Shown: positions 11,001-23,900 of the stretch, in pieces | How the letters are laid out: every line of letters starts with the position of its first letter | Numbering within the stretch: position 1 is the stretch's first letter | Assembly (NCBI RefSeq): GCF_023065955.2 | Contig: NW_026622963.1 | Span: 6,455,001-6,519,000 of the forward strand | Reading direction: 5' to 3' | DNA length: 64,000 nucleotides | Origin: Ursus arctos | Taxonomy: Eukaryota; Chordata; Mammalia; Carnivora; Ursidae | Made by a program: the position numbers and the translations under genes | Notes under the pieces: generated by a model | Database searches by the model: none | What the model saw: the letters and a program-made list of their open reading frames with translations, nothing else | Told to the model about the DNA's origin: nothing

Positions 11001-14000
11001 GCCTGCAGATGGGGCTGAATTGCTGCGATCTCATGATAAAACTAATGACTGAGGAGTTGCTTTTTATGGATGAGCAAAGGAAGTGGTTTCTTGAGATGGA
11101 ATCTACTTCTGGTGAAGATACTATTAAGATTATTGAAATGGCGACAAAAGATTTAGAATAGGACATAAACTTAGTTGACAGGGCGGCAACGGTGTTTGAG
11201 AGGACTGGCTCCAATTGTGAAAGGAGTTCTACTGTGGGGAAAATGCTATCAAACAGCATGCTACCAAGAAAACTTTTGTTAAAGGAAGAGTTCATCAATG
11301 TGGCAAACTTCCTTGCTGTCTTATTTTAAGAAATTGCCACAGCCTCCCCAACCTTCAACAACTCACCACCCTCATCAGTCAGCAGCCATCAACATCACGG
11401 CAAGACCCCCCGCCCAGTAAAAAGATGACAACTCACTGAAAACTCTAATGATGGCTAGCATTTTTTAGCAATAAAGTATTTTTCAATTTTTTCTTTTCTT
11501 TTTTAAAAAATATTTATTTAAGTAATCTGTACACCCAACGTGGGGCTCGAACTCACCACCCCGAGATCAAGAGTCACATGCTCTTCTGACTGAGTCAGCC
11601 AGGCACCCCAGCAATAAAGTATTTTTAAATTAAGGTATATACGTTGGGGTTTTTTTAGATATGAAGCATTTAAGGCTCCAATTTAGGGCTAGAGTTCACT
11701 TTCTTAACACTACATAGTAAACTATAAAAGCCCAAACAAAATGCTTTTGTCTTATCATATGGAAAACAGCTATACAACTTATATTTTAATGGTGTTTCAG
11801 TCATAAAATAAACCATTTAATTATGGAAACTTCCTCCAACATAATCCACATAATAATTATTTTTTGAACACTTTGATGAACATAAAATGTTGTATGGTTA
11901 AACAAAATGATTCTTCTTCATCAAAATAAAAAAATAAACTAAACATATTTATTTACATTAATAACCATCATTTTCATCACAATACTTAAGTTTTCTAAAA
12001 TCAATACAAATTTAGGACTTATGGCCCGAAACAGATATATTTAAATCAAAAAGTTATATAAAGTTGTTAAATTATTTGCTTCCTAATACATATTAAAACA
12101 ATACTTTCTGTAAGATAATATGACCCAAACATTCGTATCAAAAGTCAATTCTTTTAGAAGGGATTGGGCAAGAAAACAGAATCACAAAACATAGCAGGCT
12201 GCCCTTCCTTCCCCTGTTCATTTCCCCCACAATTCATGCTCCTCTTTCCACCTGACCCCACCACAAACAACACAGCAATTCTTTACAAAGATACCATTTT
12301 TTTTTCTTTTTACCTGAATGTTTCGATGCTCCCTCTGACTTGATTTCATATTTACTTCTTCTAGCATGTATGGCAAATTTCGCTTTGGTGAAACAGAAGA
12401 GAACACAGGTTAGCAAGTATGAAAATACAGATAAGTACATTTTCCTCAGTAGGAAATATCCTACTGGAATAGCCAATTAGCGATGTACAGCTTATCCAGC
12501 ATGAAAGTTTGCTGTAATATAACACAAGGGGGCAGTGTTTGCACTGAAAACTCCAAGTGGAAAGCATCTTTAAGAATACAGGTTTTTTAAATAAATCAAG
12601 TATGCTTTATTTTAAAATACGAAGACATAATAAAATTTAAAATCCTAACTGTTAAGGATTTGTTTTTACTGAAGTTACCAAGATTTAAAAAGTAGAATTT
12701 GTACTAGACACAAAACTAAAGTTGCACTGTAAGGCATCCTTGACCATTCCCAAAGGAACAATCTAGTACTTAAAAAGGAGGGGGAGTTATACTAATGTTG
12801 AAAAGAAGTATGGGAAGTATTTATTTCTTTAAGCACTGATAAAATATCAAAGGGTGTGGAAGATTTGCTTTAATAAAAACATAACACAAGTATTAAATAA
12901 GAGAGCATATAACCTTTTTTTGGCCCAAACTGACATTTAAATCTACCTAATAATTTTGGGGCGCCTGGGTAGCGCAGTCGTTAAAGCGTCTGCCTTCGGC
13001 TCAGGGCGTGATCCCGGCACGCCGGGATCGAGTCCCACATCGGGCTCCTCTGCTGGGAGCCTGCTTCTTCCTCTCCCACTCCCCCTGCTGTGTTCCCTCT
13101 CTCGCTGGCTATCTCTCTGTCACATAAATAAATAAAATCTTTAAAAAAAAATAAAATAAATCTACCTAATAATTTAGAAAGCTATGGTCTTTCTTTTGGG
13201 GGGGGGGAAGCTAATGCTTTAATTTTCTAAGAAATTTTTTTTGTGTTTTGTATTATTTGTTGAGTCTTGTTTAACCAAGTGTTTTAACTATCATTCTAGT
13301 GAGTATGGATTTAGAGTTAGAGGGACAAGGTCCCACTAGGAAGATAGGCCATACCACGACTTGGCCCATACTACATTTCTAGCCTCATTCCTTCCAGCAA
13401 AGCACTGTTCTTTGTGTGAGATCTGACCCACTTGCTCATTCTACCTTCATCCCCGCCTTCCCTGCAGAGGGTCCTTCATCTTCTGGCAGCTGCTTACCTC
13501 ACCCGCCTCTCCTCCTCGGTCATGAGCACATCGCTCCTCCATGCTGACCTTCTACTGCCCCATGGGTGTGTTAAACATACTCCTGCATCAGGGGGTTGGC
13601 CCCTGCCCTTCCCTCTGCCAGCTAAGGCTTCTCCTATAGAGCCCCGTGGCTCCCTTCTCACATTCTTCACACCTCTGCTCAAATGTCACTTCCTGAGAGA
13701 GGCCTTGGCTGACCATGCCATCTAAAATAGCTTCCCGCCTTCTCTCCTCTTCATCCCCTAATCCTGTTCCACTTTTCTTCAAAGCAGATGTTATGATACT
13801 AAGTACTAGCATTTGCTCATTGCTCATTTCTCTCACCAGGCTGGGAGCAACTTGAGACGGGAACTTTGCTCACTATGACTTCCCAGCACCTAGAACAGTA
13901 ATTGGCATATAGTAGGTGCCCCACAGAGGTCTGTTAAGCAAACAATTGAATAAGGCTTATTTTTAAAACTCTACTGTAGTTTTCCTGATAACAGGGACTC

Positions 14001-17000
14001 TATGTCCCTTAGCAGAGGAACAAATCCTATCTGCAACAGCTATTTTAAAACGTATTCAACAAAGAATGCAAATACCGAGTTTTACTGTTCCTAGCAGAAT
14101 ATTAACTCCATGTATTCATTTAGGTAACTCCTAGAGCACTCAGCAGAATACCATTCCCACATTAATATTCAATAATTATTTTAAATATCTATATATTTCA
14201 GGAATCACTTTTCTCTGCTCCCGTATAAGACAGCTGTACAGACATAACACAGTACGTTTTTTCCCCCCACTCTACTCCCACTGAGGTCATCTGAGGAACG
14301 GGAGAGAAGGTGGAAACAGCTGTTCCCGAGAGAAAGGTAAAGTGATGGCAGACAGAACCCATGCATGAATGTAACACTTAATTCTGATGGACTGGAGAGG
14401 AAAACATGCTTTCATATAGCTTTCAGATTCTGGAGAGAGAAGAATGATGCGCAGAGAGAATGATGATCAGAATTTCTCAGAAGGTACCTGATTACTCTCC
14501 TCAGGGTTTGGAAGGGCTCAGGTGCCTCTCCCTAAAGAAAAGCGGAAAGCCTGGAAGGGAAGAGCCAACAGAAGAGGAAGGCTGCCTACACTAGCTCCTG
14601 AGCAAGATGGTGACAGTGGGGTAAACCAGCCCCACTTACGCTCACCTGAAGAGATTAGGGGAAAACAAGAAGACATTTACTGAGACTGGGACACAAAACC
14701 AGGGTTACATAGTGATTTGGTAATAAAATTAGGGCAACGTATGAATTCTTTCATATATTGTGTTTTTTTCAAAGTCCTCTTTAAATATCAACAAGGCAAA
14801 AAAAAAGTACAAAGAAAGCAAAATATTAACAGTGGTCTTGAAATCATAATATATAATCAGTTTTGAATTCTGTTTTCTTCCTTTCTTAAGGCACCAGAAG
14901 AATTTTCCCGTTAACAGTAAACATTTCAAGCTAAGGTTTATGTTTATGATCTGCTAGGCTAAAATTCATCATTTAAGAATCTCAACAAGGTACAGTATCC
15001 CATATTTTAAGGGCTGGAGGCTCAAGGCCAGCAATCAGGAGGCTACATATTTCCCACTGGATACATTCACTGTGTCATTGTCATTGAGATCCACTGTCTC
15101 AAGCTCAGTGATGGCATCAAAGCCTCAGGATCTTAATACCTGGGTTCTACATGGACATGATTAACTGAGCAGAGAGAACAGCATGTACTTAAACTTGACA
15201 GTTATGTATAATCATTAACCAGTAAACACTTTACTGAAATTGCACCATATATAGAATTTTTAAAAATTAAAATTAAGACTTACCTGCTGTAAAGATGGTC
15301 CTTTCTTCCAAAGTTCTCTCCCTAAAGATTTAAAGAGAGAGAAAGAGACGAGAAAGGGGAACAGTAAAACAGCAGGTTACCTCGGGTAGATTACAGATTA
15401 TGAATTCCCTAACTATACCATTGAGTCATTAAAGAAATCAGTTTTAAAGTTCCCTCTAAAGCTTACTACTTTGCAGTTAAAATGACAGTGACCTAATTTT
15501 ACCTATTAAACTGCAAAATTATTTTTTTTTGTTATGACTACATCCAGGTGGCTAATATTCAGTGTTAGGAAGGGGAGGTAGTTGCAAAATACAAAATTTG
15601 AAACACTCCTCAAATGGAAGGCAATTTGTCAATATGTATCAAAAGCTTAAAGAAATGGGTATATCCTGATATATACGATTCAATTTCTAGGAACTGATCC
15701 TAACACTATGATAAAAATATGCCAAAATATTTACGCATAACAACAGTCACTCAATCGCTATATTAGCAAAAACTGCAAACAACTTAAATGACATGTACAG
15801 AAAATGGCTTAATTCAATTAAGCTTAAATATATGGAATTTAATGCATTAATAAAAATCATACTATAGACAAATTGTTTATCTATGAGGGAAAACCCTTCA
15901 AAATGAATTATGCAAAAAGTAATCTGCAGCTTATTACGAGTGACCTCAATTTCCCTCATATGGAAAAGACTGGAAGGATATTTCTCTTTAATAAACACAG
16001 AAAAATACTTGATACAGGTATTTGATAAATAATGGTTGAACATTTTATATACATGTTCAAACAATGATTCTTTCTTTAAAATTTTGTACGTATAAAAAAG
16101 CTAAGTGCTACGAGCCCTCCTCATCAAAAAGAAACATATACATTAGTAAAACGCACTTGATTGGGCTCTTTCTCCTCATTCTTTAACCTAGGCCATAGTA
16201 CAGTAGGGTTCACGTGATAAACTAGCCAACATACGCAACAGGCACTGCCGCACAGCAAGTGACTGCCGTAACGCAAATAGGCAAAGCCGTGGCACGGAGG
16301 GAGACACACCACTGATGTGCAGCATTAAGGAATGCTTTGCTCCTTACAAACTGCAGTTCCACCCTCCGAGTCTTTAAAAGCTGCTCTTTAGTAAGCTAGA
16401 CTTTTCTAGCTACTTTGCTACCTACCTTTGTTGGTATTTTCTGACGCAGTCTTCAATAAAGTCAGAATGTCCAGATTGTCCCCAATTCTTGCGTAGTAAG
16501 AGCTATCATGGCCCAGGGCATCCAGCAGGCTCACATCAGCACCATTTTTAAGTAAGACTTCTACGGCGTCTTTACAACCATACTCACAACCCAGCATGAG
16601 AGCCGTTCTAAGAGGGAAGAAAGAAGTTTAAAAGACCCCGAGAAAGACCTAAGAAAATATTTCAGAAACCTTCCAGAAGCCCCCTTCTTAAAGAAGAGAT
16701 ACTACTTTAAAAAGTCATACATGTTATACAGATTTTACTTCCTATTTTTATCTTACATTTTAACTTCACATCTATAAAAACATGTGCTTTCTGTTTTAGT
16801 TTGCAGAGCTAAAAACCTTGCACTACTTACATACGTGTGTTCCTTCTACTACCAAACGAACCTCCTTTATGCCAGCTCTTCTACGTTCTACAAGTAAATT
16901 ACCACGAAAATCTTCCACCACTGATACTGTCGCTGCATCTGCTCAAAACCTACGGCTATAAACCCAAACTATTCAAGGCCCTTGAACTGAACCTCACCCT

Positions 17001-17878
17001 GCAAACCTCTTTGATGAACTCCTACTCCAAAACAAGAATCAGATTCCAGTTCTGATCCCTCTCCTTAAAAGAGCTTTCCTTCTCCTAACTGGAGACCTTC
17101 ACATCTTCACACTTAATTTTAAAACCTGCCTCCTCGATAAACCTTCCTTCATTATCCCCGTTATCATGGACCACTGGTTTACTCTGCCTTGACAAGATCA
17201 TCGTGCACTGAAACACTTAGTACAAACAGCAGTAATGCAATTAAACAACTGAATCATCATGGAAATTTAGAAGGACGCTTGAAATTATTTTGTCCCACTC
17301 CTATTTTTATTGCTGAGGAAACCAAAAAATTGCTCATGAAATGAAGTGAGTTATCCTAGATCTAACATTGTCTTTGACTGTGAATATTAGATTTCATAAG
17401 AAACGGAGTCTTGCTTTTACTCTATGTATATCCTATTTCTCTTTTCTACTCCCCTGTAGTTGCTGGAATACAATTTTATATACACCAGGCACCACCAACA
17501 AAGTTTTTTTATTAGGGAAAAAATATTATAGATAAGACAAGAAAAAAATACAGAGTCTTAATTTCTTTTTAATTTCTTCTTAAATTTAAGATTTTAATTT
17601 ATTTTTTTAAAAACATTTATTTGAGAGAAAGCATGAGCTGGGTGGAACGGGGTACAGAGGGAGAGGGAGAAAGAGTCTTCGACAGACGCCATGCTACAGA
17701 CTCCACGCTGGGCACGGAGCCGGAGACAGGGCTCCATCTCATGACCCTGAGATCACAGCCTGAGCTGAAACCAAGAGTCAGACACTTAACCAACTGCGCC
17801 ATCCAGGAGCCCCAAATTTTAATCTATTTTTAAGACCATCTGCTCCCTAGCCTATTTAATACACATTGCCCTACCTCA

Positions 17879-17918
<40 letters not shown>

Positions 17919-20900
17919 AAATTCCAAAGTGCTTGGGAAAATATAAGATCTATAAAAAAAAAAAAATAGGGCATTATACATGGATCAACCAGATGATCCC
18001 TCTCTGATCCTAAACTTTATTTTTAAACCCAATTTTCTTAGTCATGCTTGGAACCAGATTATAGCATCTGCAAAAACAAAGTAATGCAAAAAAGCCACTT
18101 CCTTAATAATCACATTAATGACTTAATTGCTTAAGAATTTCGTCCTTTGAGAGGTCTGAACAATAAAAGCAAGCAGAGCTATAAAATCCGACATCTAAAG
18201 ACTTTTGCTATACCTATCTACTTCCAGTGAACTACAAAAAAATAGGATACATGTTTAGAAGAATAAAATTAAGTGAAAAGACGAACAGTTTTACTAGTAA
18301 TCATTTACAAAATGCCAAAAATTTGTTATGAATTATAATGCTCCAACTAGGGAATGGGATGTATTTCAGATACGTCACTGTCTAAAACACTGGGACCATG
18401 AACATGAGAATTACAACGGCAGTGCCACGATACACTGGACCTACGGGACGAAAGGGGAAGAGTTACAGACTCAAAGTATTCGTGCGCATCAACTAAAATG
18501 ACATCGAACACATAAGCAAAGATAAACACAGGAACCTCAAGGTGTGGAAATGAACTTGGTTTCAGAGAAGGAGATAGCACTATGCCCGGGCAGGGTAAGG
18601 AGAGCGAACACATTGAGAAAGTCTATATGGAAAAACGTCAGGCTCCAGGACACCCAAGAATCTTTACTCTCAAAAAATTCACTAACAAAGCAGACTGTAG
18701 GTGCAATGTTTTATTGTTCTCCCTCATTATCTTATCTGAGCCCATTTTTCATTAAAGATTGTTTTAAAACTTTAAAATAAACAACTGGGATAGAATTCCT
18801 CTTCTTTGGTTTTCTGACCTGAACACAGGCTCTAATCACTGCTTGTGTTCCACTTTACCCTGTCATCTCCCCCTATTTCCCTCTTTTTCCTTCATCAGAC
18901 TCTGGGGAAAAAAGAGAGAAAAAAAAAAAAAAAGAAGTGGGTGCTAATTCCAAGGAAAGAGAGACCCAAAGGGGGATGGAAAGGACAAGTCACAGCTATG
19001 GAGTTTCAGAGTCACTGTGAATCCAGCTGGTGTCTGCGGAGCTGTGATAAAAGAATTACCTGTTTTGTTTGTCTCTGGAATTAATCTCCGCCCCTCTATC
19101 TATCAGCAGTTGACATATCGTTGGCCTACACATCTGAGTAGCCAGAACCAGGGGTGTCCGCCCATCCTAACCAACAAGAGAAATAGAACAGCATGAAGAC
19201 AACAAATCTCCCAAAACATGCAAGTTAGAACACGTGAGTTGAAGTGACAATAAACATACACGGACTCACCACGTCTTTGGCATTCACGGAGGCCCCGTGG
19301 TCACAAAGCAGCTGTATGCTGGAAGGACAGTCTGCCATGGCTTTGAGGAACAAAGAAAAATGATAAATGGTGAACATCTGTTGGTAAGACACATGGTGCT
19401 TTGCTACATCCATATAAGGCATAAGTTCTTCAATTTCTGAACTACCAAGCTTCACATTGTCCACTCTCAGCCTAGCATTATAAGCACCCATTTCAGAAAA
19501 TGGGTTAGACCGGAGCATTTTATAAATGTTGTATAATTTACTGGGACCAACGAATACTGTCACCCTTGCAGAAGATAATATACTGCTACCCTAAGTGTAA
19601 ACACAGATATAAAAATCAAATTAAAATTTTCTACTTATAATATATTCTTAAATGTGGCTACAACTGACCTGAACCTTGAGGGATTAGCTCAATTTTTTTT
19701 TTTTTTAATGAATCATACTCAGGTCTTTATAGAAGAGTCACAGTAAAAAAGGTTTGACTCGTATAATTCATATTTCCTTTTAAAATCAGAGATTGTAATG
19801 TCTGCCTTTGACGATGCAAAGCAGGGTCATTTTGCTGAAAACTGTATTATAAAACCACACACTGCTTCTTCTCCAACCAACACTAGAGTTCATATTTGTA
19901 TTAGGAAACAAATTATTGTTAACATCCTAAAATAGGACTGGGCTTCAACTCACCATGAATTTTTATTAAAACTTTTTATATTATTATTATTAATAAATAC
20001 TCCTCGTATTTATTATGAGTCGAGACTAGATTATTAGCCACAAAAAGTACTGACAGAGTCTGCATTCTTGTGTGTGTGTGTGAAATTCCACAGAATAAAA
20101 CCAAATACACATAAGAAAATCAAGTAAATTTTCATTTCTGCTGTCTTTAATCCAGCAAGTCTTTTATATAAAATATAGAATCAGTCTTTAAAAAAAAGAT
20201 AAACTGAAACAACACATTAATTCAGGAATTGTAAAACTAACAACCACTCAGGGCCAATTAAAAATAAGAATGAAAAAATGTAAAGCATAATAAATTCCAG
20301 AGCTACAATATATTGAACCAGTAAAGTCAGTATTAAAGGTGTTATGGTGGAGAGTGGCAGCTGTCACCCAACTGTGATCACCCTTTTTTCCACAGTAATA
20401 GGGGGCTGTGCTGGGCACATGGGGACTCCCCTGGAGACCACAGTTCCCAGACTCCCTTGCATGCAGGCATGACCACGTGCATTCGATCTCACCAGTGGAA
20501 TGTGACAGGAGTGTGCTACCTTCTGACTTTAGGGCTTAAGAGTGGTTTATACATCCCTCCACCATCTTTCCCCTTCCTGTTAGCAGGAAAACGGAAGTGC
20601 TTGCTATCAGCTTCAGCCTTAAAGATGAGGATAACACCCTAGGCAATGGAGGAAGGGAAAAATGGAAGAAAGCTGGGTCCCTGAATGAACAGGGAACAGA
20701 GCCACAAGCCCATCTGAACATCGGGATTATGACATGAAAGAAAGCAAGCCTGTGGGGTGTTTTAAGCCAGTGTCATTTTATAGTCTTTGTCACAGCAGCC
20801 CAGCCTTATCCCTAACCGAGATAAAACCGCTATCAGGAGTTAGGTGCTGTTACAATAAATACCTAAATCGTATGGCACTGGCTTAGCAGTTGGGGACTAG

Positions 20901-23900
20901 GCAGTGACTAAACATATTTCAGGCTAGAAATCTCGCGATTTTCTCATGCTGTGGCAAACATTTGAAAGCGCTACCACCCATGATCATTTAGAAGGTGGAC
21001 CACATGACGATGGAGCCTTTCGAGGTGAAACAATAGAAAAGAGCCAAAATTTTAGTGCACATTGGCAGCTGGTTACTTTTCTAAGGTATGGTAAGAAAGA
21101 GATGGGGTCAAGCAAAAATCAGCCAGTTTATGTACCGAGATGAAAGGGAATAGACAGTGTCTAGATATTTGGGACCTCAGAGATGTGGAGAAGAGACAGA
21201 GAATAGTCAAACAGCAAGATATAACACTATTGTTGGTCACAACTTTTCTCAAGGAACTCCCACTAAGGAGAAAAAAAAAAATCTGGTCTTGGAATAAATA
21301 AACATCATGATAAGGATATTATAATCCCATTCAAGAGTATTATTTCAGATGGCTGTGAGGTGGCAGCCGTTAAATGAGGCAGTCATGACTCTACAAATAA
21401 GGACAAGAACTAAAGCAGGGATAAGAACTTCATGTCCAGAAAATAACTTTGGAGACGGACAAATGGAAATGGCTGGGGCAACAAATAAACCAGAAAGCCG
21501 ACCAAGGTTTTATGGGAACCGTACTACTCCAAGTCCCAGAGGGCCAGTCTGCTAACACTCATGATTGTTCCAGCCCTTAAGCTGCCTCTAAGAGGACATG
21601 CTCTCCGCCATGCAATTTATCTGTGACCCCAGAGAATGACAGACAAGTAAGAACCTCCCAGAAGTCAGAGGTAGGGCCCACAGAGAACAACGGATAAGGC
21701 ATTTCTCCTCAAAACCAAAAACCACTTAGGGATGGATCATTGTGAGGCTCAAATGATAATGTATATGAAAATGCTTTGCAAATACCACCACTTTCTACAA
21801 AAATAAAAGAAAAAATACCTTGTGTAAAAAATGAAATCATCCTAAGAGCACATAAGACATAAAAAGGAAAAAGCTGAAATAAATTAAGATAGCAAGTTTG
21901 AAGAAATGTGGGGTACATTGCATTTTTAACGCAGGCCACTTCCACCTACTGCAGATATTACACAAACACGACAAGAGAGGCTAGCTACTTTTCTTTACTT
22001 TGGCTTTCCAGTAAATTGCAGGAATGTCAGACTTAGAGGAGTCAGGCCAGAGGTCAGACTGTGGTACATTCCAAAAATACTTAATACCTAACTTTTGTCT
22101 TTAAGACACCTAAAGAATAATGCAGATAAACTTAAGATACACAAGTATGATTAATAACATCTGTGAAATTACTAGTATAAACCTTTTTTTAAAATACAGC
22201 CCATTACAGTGATAATGAAATTTAGCACCGAGGCCTAAACCAACAGCTACCACCACCATTAATTAAGAAATTACTACATGCCAGGCACGATTTATAATTT
22301 AATTATAACCACTTATTGCAGTAGTATTCACTTTATTTTGCAGATGAGCAAAATGGTGTTCCGACATGTTAATTAGGTTAATGTAGTTTTTTTTTTTTTT
22401 TTTAAGATTTTATTTATTTATTTGACAGAGATAGAGACAGCCAGAGAGAGAGGGAACACAAGCAGGGGGAGTGGGAGAGGAAGAAGCAAGCTGCTAGTGG
22501 AAGAGCCTGATGTGGGGCTCGATCCCAGAACACCGGGATCACGCCCTGAGCCGAAGGCAGACGCTTAACCGCTGTGCCACCCAGGAGCCCCGGTAAATGT
22601 AGTTTTTAAGAAAAAAATCATCTTCCTATTTCTCCTACCAAATCCCCCCTCCACACACACACACACACACACACCACACACGCACACACAGTCACACGGT
22701 GCTCGGAGCTTGCTTGAGAGCAGAAGCATGTTTATTTATCTTTGGACTTTCAGTATCTAGCAAACCAGCCTGTCAATGTTGGCTGAATGAATCTTTTTAA
22801 GCTGTACGATCAAATAAATTTCATGTTCGTGTAAACAAAAACTTCATACTATTCTCTTTCTCCAGGAATTATACAAATATATGCATATTAAAGCTTGGAG
22901 ATTAACTTAAATGCCTAGCGGTTTCAACAACTACTGGCTCTGTCCGAGCGAAGCCCTCACTTACCTGCGTCGTGAAGTGCAGTTCTTCCCTGCAGATCTA
23001 TATTTTCGGTGGGACAATTGTACTGTTAAAACACAGAAACTTAGTCAACTGGGAGAGTTTTACTTTAAAGTTAAACATCCAGACTCAAATGAACAGCTGT
23101 TATTTAATCTTAAAATATTCCATTTATCAAAAAACCTAAGGACTACTAGACAAGCCACTAAATATTTTGACATGAAACAAATATAATAACATTATACTGT
23201 AAATTCAAGTGTTTCACCAAACAGGAAAACATATGATACATTATAATAGCATGGGATGTAGGAACTGTTATTGTTTGGGGTTTTTTCTCACCAAGAGTTA
23301 AAATTTGAACAACCGAATCAGGAGAAACAAATGAGTTCTGCTGTGAAACTTCGCGGTAACAATGGTTATGGAAATGGAGGACTGGACCCTTTAACTGAAA
23401 ACTTTCTTCAGCCTGCTAGTTCAAGGAATTTTGTGGCTGCCTGACTACAAGTTTAACTAATGGTATTGATACCACATAGTCTAAGTGACTGATGTTTATA
23501 TAGAAATATATAGCTCCTATGCTATATCACTTTATGTCATAGACCAGACGACAGAAAATTCCAGTCTCCAGCTAATGTCAACAGGAAGGTCAAGCCTTTG
23601 TTATTTATTTTTAATACACTGAGTTATGCGATTCACTTCCCTCAGAGTTTTTGCTTTTTATTGTTCACATTCTTTCACAAATGATGGAAAAGAAATTACG
23701 TAAGCTAACGGTCAAAATTAACCTACTACTTTCTTTGATCTTGAATTCCAAAAACACACTGAAAACACATCTATTATTTGCAGTCAAAATAGTGAAGCCA
23801 AAGTATTAACCACTTTTACTACCTGTAGAAGTTTTTGTAGACACAATGCATGCCCATACTTCGCAGCCAGGTGAAGAGCATTTCTTCCTATTAAAATAAA

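Larger units (their letters stand above)
9688..12313 (-). other. UACA intron 10
   Basis: Mostly a Tigger1-like transposon fossil with a nested SINE. 11670-12313 is AT-rich with nothing recognised. Confidence 0.8.
12383..15283 (-). other. UACA intron 9
   Basis: Holds a SINE and an L2 fragment. 13960-15283 contains a slightly GC-richer stretch at 14260-14660 with no recognised element. Confidence 0.75.
16608..19059 (-). other. UACA intron 7
   Basis: Holds an L2-like fragment, a SINE and a GT microsatellite. 17950-19059 has no recognised element; 18340-18660 is more GC-rich than its surroundings. Confidence 0.75.
19341..22964 (-). other. UACA intron 5
   Basis: Holds an old MER/MLT-like repeat, a MIR split by a SINE and a CA microsatellite. 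20930-22000 has no recognised identity; short open frames there have no coding signature I can support. Confidence 0.75.

Noticed and set aside
10990..11298. 102-codon minus-strand open frame
   Set aside because: It is the antisense strand of the Tigger1 transposase remnant.
13432..13725. 97-codon open frame
   Set aside because: It lies inside an L2 3' end.
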